From positions 1 to 57,318 of the forward strand of contig VEQL01000016.1 in assembly GCA_018883245.1 (NCBI GenBank): a DNA stretch of 57,318 bases, given 5' to 3'. The notes beneath the pieces are model-generated. The model did not search any database, had not been told where the DNA came from, and worked only from the letters and a program-made list of their open reading frames with translations. Shown here piece after piece: positions 44,900 through 52,448 of this stretch (the first letter of the stretch is position 1; every line of letters begins with the position of its first letter). The stretch is from Chthoniobacterales bacterium (GTDB taxonomy: Bacteria > Verrucomicrobiota > Verrucomicrobiia > Chthoniobacterales > JACTMZ01). The translations under genes were made by a program, and so were the position numbers.

Positions 44900-45802
44900 C
44901 TATTTTGCTGTTGGCGCGGCAGCGCCGTTTCCGGAGAGCGAGGCCAAACGCAAAATCATGGAAATCTTTTCCTCGCCGAAGATCACCGGAATGCGAGCCT
45001 CGCCTTGGACTTGTCCCGCCACTCCCATGTCGGGTGCCGCGGGAGGCGGAGTTGCGGCGGATTGGCTTTTGGCCGGCGGGTCGGGCGTGGAATTGGCGAT
45101 CTCGACAAGACGGACGAAGAGAATCGGCTTGGATGCCACGATTCGCGCAAACGCATCACGGCAGCGGCTCTGGTCGCCGGTGAAAGCGATGTCGAAAGGC
45201 GCAAGGGACATGACCGTGGAGGTTTCGCTTTGCTTTTTGTCGCCGTGCTTTTGGTCTGCGGTCTCCACGGGCAGGGGACGTCTGCTGACTTGGGTGACGG
45301 ATTCGACTTTGGCAGCCAAGAGCTGGTTCACTGCGGAGGCGACGGCAAGAAGTTGCTGACCGAGCAAAGGAGCTGCTTCAACGCTCGGCAGCTCGGTTTG
45401 GTATTTGTCAAACCCCAGGTAAAAGTCCTCCGGCAGCTTGCTGCCGGCTTTTTCCGCCGCCGCCGTGATCTCGCCCACCGCTTTGTTGAGCCGGTCTTGG
45501 AACTCCTGCGGATCGATGTCTGCCTCGACAACTCCGGAATCCTTGGCCATGACCGAGGACAATGACGCGAGTGTGGTCTCGACGTCTTTCAGCTCGGCTT
45601 CCAGTTTGTCCAAATTCTCCTTGTTCGGAAACGGCTTGCCGCTCTGCAAGCGTGCCAAGATGGACGTGTTTTCGGCGTAGGCTTCCGACGCCGCGACATA
45701 GGATGCGTGAAACGTATAGATCAGGTAGATTGCCGCGGCGGCCGCAATACCCGCGGTGATGGCGGCGGCGCTGAGTTTGGGATTTTGTCGGAACCAGTTC
45801 AT
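44900..45802 (-). CDS. Amuc_1100-like (PilO-type) membrane-anchored protein
   Basis: This 300-residue protein has a short cytoplasmic start, one transmembrane helix (about 11-30) and a coiled-coil-like periplasmic region. The middle closely follows Akkermansia Amuc_1100: YLGFDKYQTELPSVEAAPLLG, then an AVNQLL stretch and RRPLPVET, then FDIAFTGDQSRCRDAF. Amuc_1100 has a PilO-like fold and is a known immune-active surface protein. Here the ferredoxin-like domains should dock with the PilM-PilN fusion encoded just upstream. ATG 45802 lies 4 nt after the pilM stop; the in-frame stretch upstream is pilM shadow. A Pro/Ala-rich loop near 245-268 parallels a similar loop in Amuc_1100. Confidence 0.85.
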   Translation of the reverse strand: MNWFRQNPKLSAAAITAGIAAAAAIYLIYTFHASYVAASEAYAENTSILARLQSGKPFPNKENLDKLEAELKDVETTLASLSSVMAKDSGVVEADIDPQEFQDRLNKAVGEITAAAEKAGSKLPEDFYLGFDKYQTELPSVEAAPLLGQQLLAVASAVNQLLAAKVESVTQVSRRPLPVETADQKHGDKKQSETSTVMSLAPFDIAFTGDQSRCRDAFARIVASKPILFVRLVEIANSTPDPPAKSQSAATPPPAAPDMGVAGQVQGEARIPVIFGEEKISMILRLASLSGNGAAAPTAK

Positions 45803-45806
45803 CGCA

Positions 45807-47549
45807 TCAAAGGGGGATCGGGCGCCGCAGCGGCACGAGCAGCTTGTAGCGGTAAGCCCAAGACTCACCGTCGGGAGTGGTGCGGAGCTTCACCACGTCC
45901 GCCTTGTTTTCCTCGGTCACCGCAAAGAGCTTGGAATCTTTGAGCGCATCCACGAAGGCATCAACCACGCCGGCCCCCTGAGGGTTGCCTGCCTCGATAT
46001 AAAGGCCCTCGATACTCAAAGCCGTGACTGCCGCTGCCGTCTTGTCGGACGACTCCGCGGAGGCTGTCTGGTTTGGACGCTTGCCGCCATCCGGCAGCGC
46101 GAAGCCCGGAACGGCGGGTGATGGCTGGAGTTTTGTGATCCAAATGAACTTGGGTGGCTGGCGGCGGCTCAACTCGTTGAGGATTTCCGGCCATGCCGTG
46201 CGCATGAACGGGGCGGAAGCCAGATCGGAGGCATCTTTGAGCATCTTGTCCCTCTTCGCCTCAAGAGACTTGATACGGGCGGCTGTATCCTGCAGCGGGG
46301 CGATCTGCGACTGGATGGCCGCGTTGATCCCGGCGATGTGGGCTTCCGCGCCCCGGAAATAGAGGGCTAAGAGCGCCAAAGAGGCAAGGGCGAGCAAAAC
46401 CGCGCCTGCGAAGAACGGCATTTTGCGGGCGGTCTTGCGCTCGGATTCGAGGGAAGGTGATTTCAGCGAGACTTCGATCGGGCACTCCGGCTTCATCGCT
46501 CGCAGAGCAAGACCGACGCATTCGCCCAGAAGGTGGGCTTTGCCGGAGAGGCCCAAAGTCTCCACGGTCTGCGCCACACCCACGCGTCTGAGCGGATTGA
46601 AAAACTCGATCGGCAGGGAAAGCTTCTCGTTGAAGAATTCTAGCGTGTAGGGAAGCGAAACCCCGCCACCCGCGAGAAAAACCCTCATCGGTGCGCCGCC
46701 TTTCTGGTTGGTGCGGTAATGAGTGATGGAACGCGTGATTTCGTTGTGGATGCGGGTCATCACGGTCCTTGCGATCTTTCCCATTTCCGTCACTTCTTCG
46801 CTCTTCGCCCCCGCGTAGTTGCCGGGCGGGGGTATAAGGCCCTCGCTTTTCTTCAATGCCTCGACGTCATGAAAAGTGTGTGACTCGAACTTCTTGTGCA
46901 AAGCTGCCGTGATCGAGTTCCCGCCGATCGGCAGGGTGCGCATGAAAATATCTTCGCCCTCCGCAAAGATCAGGTTTGTCGCGCGTGAACCGATGTCGAT
47001 GAGCAGTGAGCAGCCCTGCGCCTCGGGGTAATTGTAGCGAAAGGCGTTGTAGAGTGCTGTCGGGGAAGGCTCGATGAGGGCAGGGGTAAGGCGCGCCCCT
47101 TTGAGAGCACCGACCGTGTCCTCCAACGCATCCACTTTGGTTGCGATGATCAGCGCGTGCATGCCGGCTTCGTCTTTATCCGGCAGCAATTGATAGGCCC
47201 ACGCAACGTCTTCGATCGGGTAGGGCACGTTTTGCTGCGCCTCGAAAAACAGCATCTGGCCGATCTTCTCCGGCGCCACGCTGGGGATTTTCACGAATCT
47301 CGCGAAGACCCCCTGAGAGGGGATGGCGCAGTATACTTCGCCGTGATTCCAGCCTGTTTTTGCCTTGAGCTCACTCAGAGCGATGCGCAGCTGTCCAGGG
47401 CGGCTGTCATCAGCGGCAGGATCAGGCAGGAGGTCCGTCTGCGCGTAGGAAACAAGCGAGATACCATCGTTCGCCGCCTCGAAGACCGCCATGGTGACGG
47501 TCTGCATGCCAAGGTTCAGGGTGGCGACGCGGGACGGTGCTTTTGGCAT
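45807..47549 (-). CDS. PilM-PilN fusion protein (Amuc_1101-like)
   Basis: This 580-residue protein joins a cytoplasmic actin-like PilM domain (about 5-360) to a membrane helix (about 378-398) and a periplasmic PilN-like region (about 400-580). PilM features are ATLNLGMQTVTMAVFE, LIDIGSRATNLIF (183-195) and FLAGGGVSLPY (291-301) for ATP binding. In the Pseudomonas system PilM and PilN are separate and bind each other; here they form one GspL-like chain. It sits 41 nt after the Amuc_1102-like gene and 4 nt before the Amuc_1100-like gene. ATG 47549 is preferred over the in-frame extension to 47726, which is antisense-like and non-conserved. Confidence 0.87.
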   Translation of the reverse strand: MPKAPSRVATLNLGMQTVTMAVFEAANDGISLVSYAQTDLLPDPAADDSRPGQLRIALSELKAKTGWNHGEVYCAIPSQGVFARFVKIPSVAPEKIGQMLFFEAQQNVPYPIEDVAWAYQLLPDKDEAGMHALIIATKVDALEDTVGALKGARLTPALIEPSPTALYNAFRYNYPEAQGCSLLIDIGSRATNLIFAEGEDIFMRTLPIGGNSITAALHKKFESHTFHDVEALKKSEGLIPPPGNYAGAKSEEVTEMGKIARTVMTRIHNEITRSITHYRTNQKGGAPMRVFLAGGGVSLPYTLEFFNEKLSLPIEFFNPLRRVGVAQTVETLGLSGKAHLLGECVGLALRAMKPECPIEVSLKSPSLESERKTARKMPFFAGAVLLALASLALLALYFRGAEAHIAGINAAIQSQIAPLQDTAARIKSLEAKRDKMLKDASDLASAPFMRTAWPEILNELSRRQPPKFIWITKLQPSPAVPGFALPDGGKRPNQTASAESSDKTAAAVTALSIEGLYIEAGNPQGAGVVDAFVDALKDSKLFAVTEENKADVVKLRTTPDGESWAYRYKLLVPLRRPIPL

Positions 47550-47590
47550 ATCAGCAGTCTTGGTAAGCGGGATCTGTAGCTGGCGGGGCC

Positions 47591-48211
47591 TTACATTCCA
47601 GCGGGACGGGCCTTGATCGCCTCGTAATAGTCCCACACAAGCGGAGCGAACGGCGTTTCGTTTTTGTTGAGCACATATCCTTGTGTGGTTGTCTGCTGCT
47701 CCCACCACTTGCCCTTGCCCTTCCAACTGGCCTCGGCCACGAGTTGGCCCTGTTGCGAGATGGTTACTCCCACATCGACGACGGCCGACGCGGCGGTCGA
47801 GGGGGCCCTGCCGCCAAAGAAGCGCTCAAGGGTGCGCGGGCTGACATACATCACGGAGTTGAGGCCTTTGGCTTGGGGAATCGCGACGTGAGTGACAGAA
47901 CCGGAGAGAAGGGTTCCCTTGGGATTCTCGCGGTCTTTGTTGTTTAGCAGGATATAGTAATTGATCGTGATCTCATCGAGAAATTCGGGCTTTTTCTGGC
48001 GAGGCTGCCAATCGAAATTCACTTCAACGGCCAGAAAATCTTTGTTTTTGCTGACCTTCTTGCCGGTCGGGCCGAGGGAAAATTGGTAGTCCGGCGTGCT
48101 CACATATTCTGGGGTGATTTTGGCGATGGCGAAGTCGCCGCTCGGGGTCTGCTGGGCGCAAAGCGGCGTGGCCAGCATGATCGCGAGTGTCGGTAGGATG
48201 TGTCTTTTCAT
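47591..48211 (-). CDS. Exported Amuc_1102-like protein of the pilus-like locus
   Basis: This 206-residue protein has a signal peptide (about 1-19, ending LCAQ) and a beta-rich mature part without a recognised domain. Motifs visible are FLAVEVNFDWQP, EITINYYILLNN and WDYYEAIKARP at the C-terminus. Its place as first gene of the block, before pilM, matches Amuc_1102 relative to Amuc_1101. A periplasmic or surface role in the pilus-like machine is likely by context only. The in-frame extension upstream to 48400 overlaps the epimerase gene and is rejected. Confidence 0.7.
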   Translation of the reverse strand: MKRHILPTLAIMLATPLCAQQTPSGDFAIAKITPEYVSTPDYQFSLGPTGKKVSKNKDFLAVEVNFDWQPRQKKPEFLDEITINYYILLNNKDRENPKGTLLSGSVTHVAIPQAKGLNSVMYVSPRTLERFFGGRAPSTAASAVVDVGVTISQQGQLVAEASWKGKGKWWEQQTTTQGYVLNKNETPFAPLVWDYYEAIKARPAGM

Positions 48212-48245
48212 GGTGTTGTTCGATGTTGTTGGAGGATGTGTTGGT

Positions 48246-49202
48246 TCAGGCCGCCGGGACGCGGCCGCGGAAATAGTCGATGGTGCGGGCGATGCCCTCG
48301 TCGAACGCCACGGTCGGCCGCCAGCCCAGCTCGCGCTGGGCCCTTGTGATGTCGGGCTGACGCACCTTGGGGTCGTCAACCGGGAGAGGGCGGTAAACAA
48401 TCTCGCTTTCCGGCGCTATGAGGTCGCGGATGCGCTCGGCAAACTCCTTGATCGTCATTTCGTGGGGATTGCCGATGTTCACAGGTTCGTGGAAGCCGCT
48501 CATCATGAGCCGGAAGATTCCGTCGATCAGATCCGAGACGAAGCAGAAACTTCTGGTCTGCGAGCCGTCGCCGAAGACAGTGATCGGCTGCCCGGCGAGC
48601 GCTTGGCCGATGAAAGCCGGAACGACGCGACCGTCGCGCAGACGCATGCGCGGCCCGTAGGTATTGAAGATTCGCACGATCTTAGTGTCCATCTTGTGGA
48701 AGCGATGGTAGGCCATGGTCATGGCCTCGGCGAATCGCTTGGCTTCGTCATAGACGCCGCGCGGGCCGATGGGATTGACGTTGCCCCAGTATTCCTCGCT
48801 CTGCGGATGGACAAGCGGATCGCCGTAGCATTCCGACGTCGAGGCCAGCAGAAAGGACGCTCCCTTTGCTCGCGCCAACCCCAAGGCGTTGTGTGTCCCC
48901 AAAGCCCCCACCTTCATGGTCTGGATCGGCAACTCGAGATAGTCGATCGGGCTGGCCGGCGAAGCCATATGGAAGATGTGATCGATCCTGCCGGGGATGT
49001 AGAGGTATTGCGTGACGTCCTGCTTGATGTAGCGGAAGTCGGGATTGCCCGCCAGGTGGGCTATGTTGTCGATGCTGCCGGTGATCAAGTTGTCGATGGC
49101 GATGACTTGATGTCCTTCGGCAAGCAGCCGGTCGCAGAGATGCGACCCGAGGAAGCCTGCGCCGCCCGTGACGAGGGAAACATGCTTGGAGGAAGATGAC
49201 AT
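48246..49202 (-). CDS. UDP-glucuronate decarboxylase (UDP-xylose synthase)
   Basis: This 318-residue short-chain dehydrogenase-type enzyme has the NAD-binding GGAGFLGS near residues 13-20, the catalytic GVYDEAK motif near 148-154, and [10 protein letters not shown]. The [12 protein letters not shown] segment near the end is typical of UDP-xylose synthases, which convert UDP-glucuronate to UDP-xylose. The product would feed surface polysaccharide or protein glycans. It lies between a polyprenyl-phosphate sugar transferase gene (49 nt gap) and the pilus-like locus (34 nt gap), all on the same strand. Confidence 0.9.
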   Translation of the reverse strand: MSSSSKHVSLVTGGAGFLGSHLCDRLLAEGHQVIAIDNLITGSIDNIAHLAGNPDFRYIKQDVTQYLYIPGRIDHIFHMASPASPIDYLELPIQTMKVGALGTHNALGLARAKGASFLLASTSECYGDPLVHPQSEEYWGNVNPIGPRGVYDEAKRFAEAMTMAYHRFHKMDTKIVRIFNTYGPRMRLRDGRVVPAFIGQALAGQPITVFGDGSQTRSFCFVSDLIDGIFRLMMSGFHEPVNIGNPHEMTIKEFAERIRDLIAPESEIVYRPLPVDDPKVRQPDITRAQRELGWRPTVAFDEGIARTIDYFRGRVPAA

Positions 49203-49251
49203 GAATTGGAAAGACTACAGGACGGCCGGCAAATTTTCGAGAACTTAAGCG

Positions 49252-50673
49252 TCAGCGTGCACCGCGGCCCAAAAGAACCACGGGTATGGTCCGCAGCAGG
49301 ATCTTCAGATCGAGCCAGAGCGACCAATTGTCTATGTATCGGACATCCAGCTTCACCCAGTCGTCAAAGTCCCGCACATCGTTGCGCCCGCTGACTTGCC
49401 AAAGGCACGTGAGGCCCGGCTTCATGCTCAATCGCCGCCGGTGCGCCGTGAGTTCGAAGTTGTCCACTTCGTAGATCGGCAGAGGACGCGGACCCACCAG
49501 GCTCATCTGGCCGAGGAGCACGTTGATCAGTTGCGGAAACTCATCAACGCTGGTTTTTCGCAACCAACGTCCGAATCTTGTCACGCGCGGATCGTCGGCA
49601 ACCTTGAAGACGGGACCGCTCATCTGGTTGAGCGCCAGGAGTTCGTCACGCTGTGTTTCGGCACCCGGGTTCATCGACCGGAACTTGAACATGGTGAACG
49701 GGCGGCCGTAGCGCCCGGCGCGGGTTTGTTTGAAGATGACCGGGCCGGGGGAGGAGACCTTGATGATCGTCGCCACGACAACGAAAAACGGCATCAAAAG
49801 CACAAGGCCAAGCAACGCCCCGAGACGATCCATCGTGCTTTTGACCAAGAGAGCCCAGGAGAGGTCCGGCGTCCGTCGAAAGACCAGCATCGGGGTGGAC
49901 CCAAGCGAGTCATAGGCGGGGCGGGCGATCGACGAGCGCACAAAGTCGGCGGCGAGCCATGCCTCGACCCCTTCCGTTTCACAGGCGGCGATTGCTTCCT
50001 GCAAACCCGGCGTGGCGTGGGATCCGAAACTCAGGATGACACGCCCGACGCTGTGGCGGTGTATGGCATCGACCAGCGATTGCACCGGTTCGGTGCCGAG
50101 ATCGATCCGCTCGACGATGTTGAGTTCGAGTTTTTGCACCGGTGAGAGGCTTTCCACGAGTTCGCTCATCCGCTCCGGTTCCCCGGCCAGAATCACACTT
50201 TCGCCGTGCGCTCCTTTGCGCAGGCGGCGGAGTCGCAAGTGACGAAACGCAGCCTCCCGCAGCAACAGGCCGGGGGGTGCGATAAGAAGAAAAAGGACAA
50301 ACGCCGACCGGCTGGGAATCGTGAGTTTCAGAAACACGACACAGGCACCGAGGATCAACCCCAACCAGACTCCCGCGTAGGTAATCTGCCGCAACGACCG
50401 CGCCGCGGATTTTTCCAAAGGATACTGATAAAATCCCTGCATCTCCAAAAGCAGAGGCCCGAAGAGGCCGACCACAATGAACATCCACACAAAAGCCTGG
50501 AGCGGCGGGATATCCGGGAGAACATCGAAGTCGATCATCTGGTAGTGGCGTAGGGCAAATCCGATATACAGAGCGCCTACCAAGATCGCCGCATCGGCAA
50601 GTTGGTTCAGTTGCAGCGAGAGTTCCTGTCTTCGCGAAATCATGTCGGGGTAAATTTCCGGCGAAATACGCAT
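49252..50673 (-). CDS. Polyprenyl-phosphate sugar-1-phosphate transferase
   Basis: This 473-residue protein begins exopolysaccharide or glycan assembly by moving a sugar-phosphate onto undecaprenyl phosphate. The N-terminal half has about four transmembrane helices and a nucleotide-binding-like domain (CoA-binding-type, about 140-245). The C-terminal catalytic domain (about 265-470) has MFKFRSMNPGAE, TRFGRWLRKTSVDEFPQL with the Asp-Glu catalytic pair, and MSLVGPRPLPIYE. The PglC-like core is complete. The first sugar cannot be told. It heads the long minus-strand run and is divergent from aroD. Confidence 0.9.
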   Translation of the reverse strand: MRISPEIYPDMISRRQELSLQLNQLADAAILVGALYIGFALRHYQMIDFDVLPDIPPLQAFVWMFIVVGLFGPLLLEMQGFYQYPLEKSAARSLRQITYAGVWLGLILGACVVFLKLTIPSRSAFVLFLLIAPPGLLLREAAFRHLRLRRLRKGAHGESVILAGEPERMSELVESLSPVQKLELNIVERIDLGTEPVQSLVDAIHRHSVGRVILSFGSHATPGLQEAIAACETEGVEAWLAADFVRSSIARPAYDSLGSTPMLVFRRTPDLSWALLVKSTMDRLGALLGLVLLMPFFVVVATIIKVSSPGPVIFKQTRAGRYGRPFTMFKFRSMNPGAETQRDELLALNQMSGPVFKVADDPRVTRFGRWLRKTSVDEFPQLINVLLGQMSLVGPRPLPIYEVDNFELTAHRRRLSMKPGLTCLWQVSGRNDVRDFDDWVKLDVRYIDNWSLWLDLKILLRTIPVVLLGRGAR

Positions 50674-50698
50674 GGCGACAAACGCGCGGAATAGCTAT

Positions 50699-50717
50699 AT
50701 GAAAAGCACTTTTTCAT
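50699..50717. promoter_or_regulatory. Inverted repeat between divergent aroD and the sugar transferase gene
   Basis: ATGAAAA (50699-50705) and TTTTCAT (50711-50717) form a perfect 7-bp A/T-rich repeat with a 5-nt spacer. It overlaps the aroD start codon and lies 26 nt before the divergent gene. The 42-nt gap must contain control signals for both, so this is a candidate operator or start-site hairpin. Confidence 0.3.
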
Positions 50718-51411
50718 GAAACGGAAGAAAAAGCCTGCGATGAGCCGTGCCCCGCTGGTGGTTGCGACGGTCCATACGCCGCGCGGGTTACGCCAAGCCG
50801 CGCGCTCCGTGCCCAAGGGCATCGATCTTGTGGAGATCCGGCTCGATTGCCTTGCGCGTCATTCGGAGATCGTCTCGGAATTTGGGCCGCTCATCCGCTG
50901 TCCGCTCCTCTTCACGGCGCGGCATCCTCGGGAGGGCGGCGCCTCCGGAGTGCCTGCCGGACACCGCCGCTTCGTGCTCGAACAGTTTCTTCCTTTGGCC
51001 TCCGCCGTAGATGTCGAACTGCGCTCTGTTCCGGACATGCGGGACACGACTTCCGCGGTCCGCAGGGCGGGCAAAACTCTCGTGCTCTCCTTCCATGATT
51101 TCGGCCGCACGCCTCCGCTTGCCGACCTGCGTGCAAAAGTGGCCTCCGCGCGACGAGCCGGTGCGGATGTTGTGAAAATCGCCTCGACCCTGCGCAGTGC
51201 CCGCGACCTGGCGACACTGCTTCTTCTTCAAACTTCGCACCCGCAGATTGGCCTGGCGACGATGGGCATGGGGCCTCTCGGCCGCGTTTCACGCCTTGTG
51301 CTCGCGGCAGCCGGGTCGCACCTCAATTACGGTTACCTCGACCGGGCACAAGTGGAGGGACAGTGGGAGGCTCCTGTGCTTGCTGCGAGGCTCGGCGAGG
51401 TGCTGCCTTGA
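50716..51411 (+). CDS. aroD: Type I 3-dehydroquinate dehydratase
   Basis: AroD removes water from 3-dehydroquinate in the shikimate pathway. The 231-residue protein is a type I enzyme using a Schiff base: Lys 154 in DVVKIASTLR, general base His 127 in LSFHDFG, and the substrate motif EIRLD at 40-44. It is about 20 residues shorter than E. coli AroD. The stop overlaps the TTG start of trpD by 4 nt, so two aromatic amino acid steps are coupled. Confidence 0.92.
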   Translation: MKRKKKPAMSRAPLVVATVHTPRGLRQAARSVPKGIDLVEIRLDCLARHSEIVSEFGPLIRCPLLFTARHPREGGASGVPAGHRRFVLEQFLPLASAVDVELRSVPDMRDTTSAVRRAGKTLVLSFHDFGRTPPLADLRAKVASARRAGADVVKIASTLRSARDLATLLLLQTSHPQIGLATMGMGPLGRVSRLVLAAAGSHLNYGYLDRAQVEGQWEAPVLAARLGEVLP

Positions 51412-52448
51412 AAGACTGGATCCAGCGTATCGTCACGGGTTCTGCCCTTCGCGACGATGAGACGGCCGGCGTCGTGGCGGATTTGGTTTCCTCGCGCCAC
51501 AGCGACGAGGCAAAAGCGGATTTTCTCGAGGCTCTCCACCGGCGCGGCGAAACCCCGGATGAAATCCTCGGCTTCGCCCGGGGATTCCTGCGCGAGGCAA
51601 AGCCGTTTGAAGCGCCGGCTGATATCGGCCCGCTGCTGGAGGTTTGCGGCACCGGTGGAGACCGCTTGGGCCTTTTCAATGTCTCGACCGCCGTGATGTT
51701 TGTCGCCGCCGGCGCAGGCGCAAAGGTCGTCAAGCACGGGAACCGCGGCGCGACCTCCAAGAGCGGCGGAGCCGACGTGCTGGAGGCACTCGGACTGCCA
51801 CTGGACTTTGAAACAAAACAGCTGCAAAAAATGCTGGAGGAAGCCGGCGCCACATTTCTCTTTGCCCCGAGTTTTCACCCGGCATTCCGAGCAGTGGCAC
51901 CGGCGCGCAAAATCCTCTCCGCGCGCGGAAGCGCGAGCGTTTTCAATATTCTCGGACCTCTGCTCAACCCCGCCCAACCCGAACTCCAGCTTTCCGGTGT
52001 TTTTGCCGCGCAACTCACCGACATCTACGCGAATGTTCTTCGCGGTCTCGGCCGGACCAAGGCATGGGTAGTCCACGGGCGGGCGGGCGATCATGGCGTA
52101 ATGGACGAAGTGTCGACCCTCGGGCCGACGATGGTGGTGGAGATCTCTTCCGAAGACTCCCGCAGATTCACTTTGGATCCCGCGGAAATGGGTGTTCGCC
52201 AGGGGAAACTTGCCGATTTGCAAGGAGGAGATGCGGCGGAAAACGCGCGCATCATGACGTTGTTGCTGTCCGGCGAGATGCGCGGCGCTGCCCGTGACCT
52301 GGTGCTGGTCAACACCGCGGCCGCGCTTTTGGTTGCCGGCATTGCGACCTCTTGGGGCGAGGGGATGTCGCGCGCGGCCGAATCGATCGACTCCGGCGCG
52401 GCCGCAAAGGTTCTGCAAAAAATGCTGCGCTTTGCGCGAAGCCGTTAA
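51408..52448 (+). CDS. trpD: Anthranilate phosphoribosyltransferase
   Basis: TrpD joins anthranilate to phosphoribosyl pyrophosphate in tryptophan synthesis. The 346-residue protein has the PRPP-binding GTGGD (81-85), KHGNRG (109-114) and NILGPLLNPA motifs. The TTG at 51408 is chosen as start because it overlaps the aroD stop (TTGA) and gives the normal family N-terminus; a start at 51363 would run inside aroD. No other trp genes are adjacent. Its stop overlaps that of the convergent penicillin-binding protein gene by 4 nt. Confidence 0.93.
   Translation: MKDWIQRIVTGSALRDDETAGVVADLVSSRHSDEAKADFLEALHRRGETPDEILGFARGFLREAKPFEAPADIGPLLEVCGTGGDRLGLFNVSTAVMFVAAGAGAKVVKHGNRGATSKSGGADVLEALGLPLDFETKQLQKMLEEAGATFLFAPSFHPAFRAVAPARKILSARGSASVFNILGPLLNPAQPELQLSGVFAAQLTDIYANVLRGLGRTKAWVVHGRAGDHGVMDEVSTLGPTMVVEISSEDSRRFTLDPAEMGVRQGKLADLQGGDAAENARIMTLLLSGEMRGAARDLVLVNTAAALLVAGIATSWGEGMSRAAESIDSGAAAKVLQKMLRFARSR

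Noticed and set aside
38768-48211. Complete type IV pilus or type II secretion operon
   Set aside because: No pilin, assembly ATPase, platform protein or prepilin peptidase is present, so only an assembly core can be claimed.
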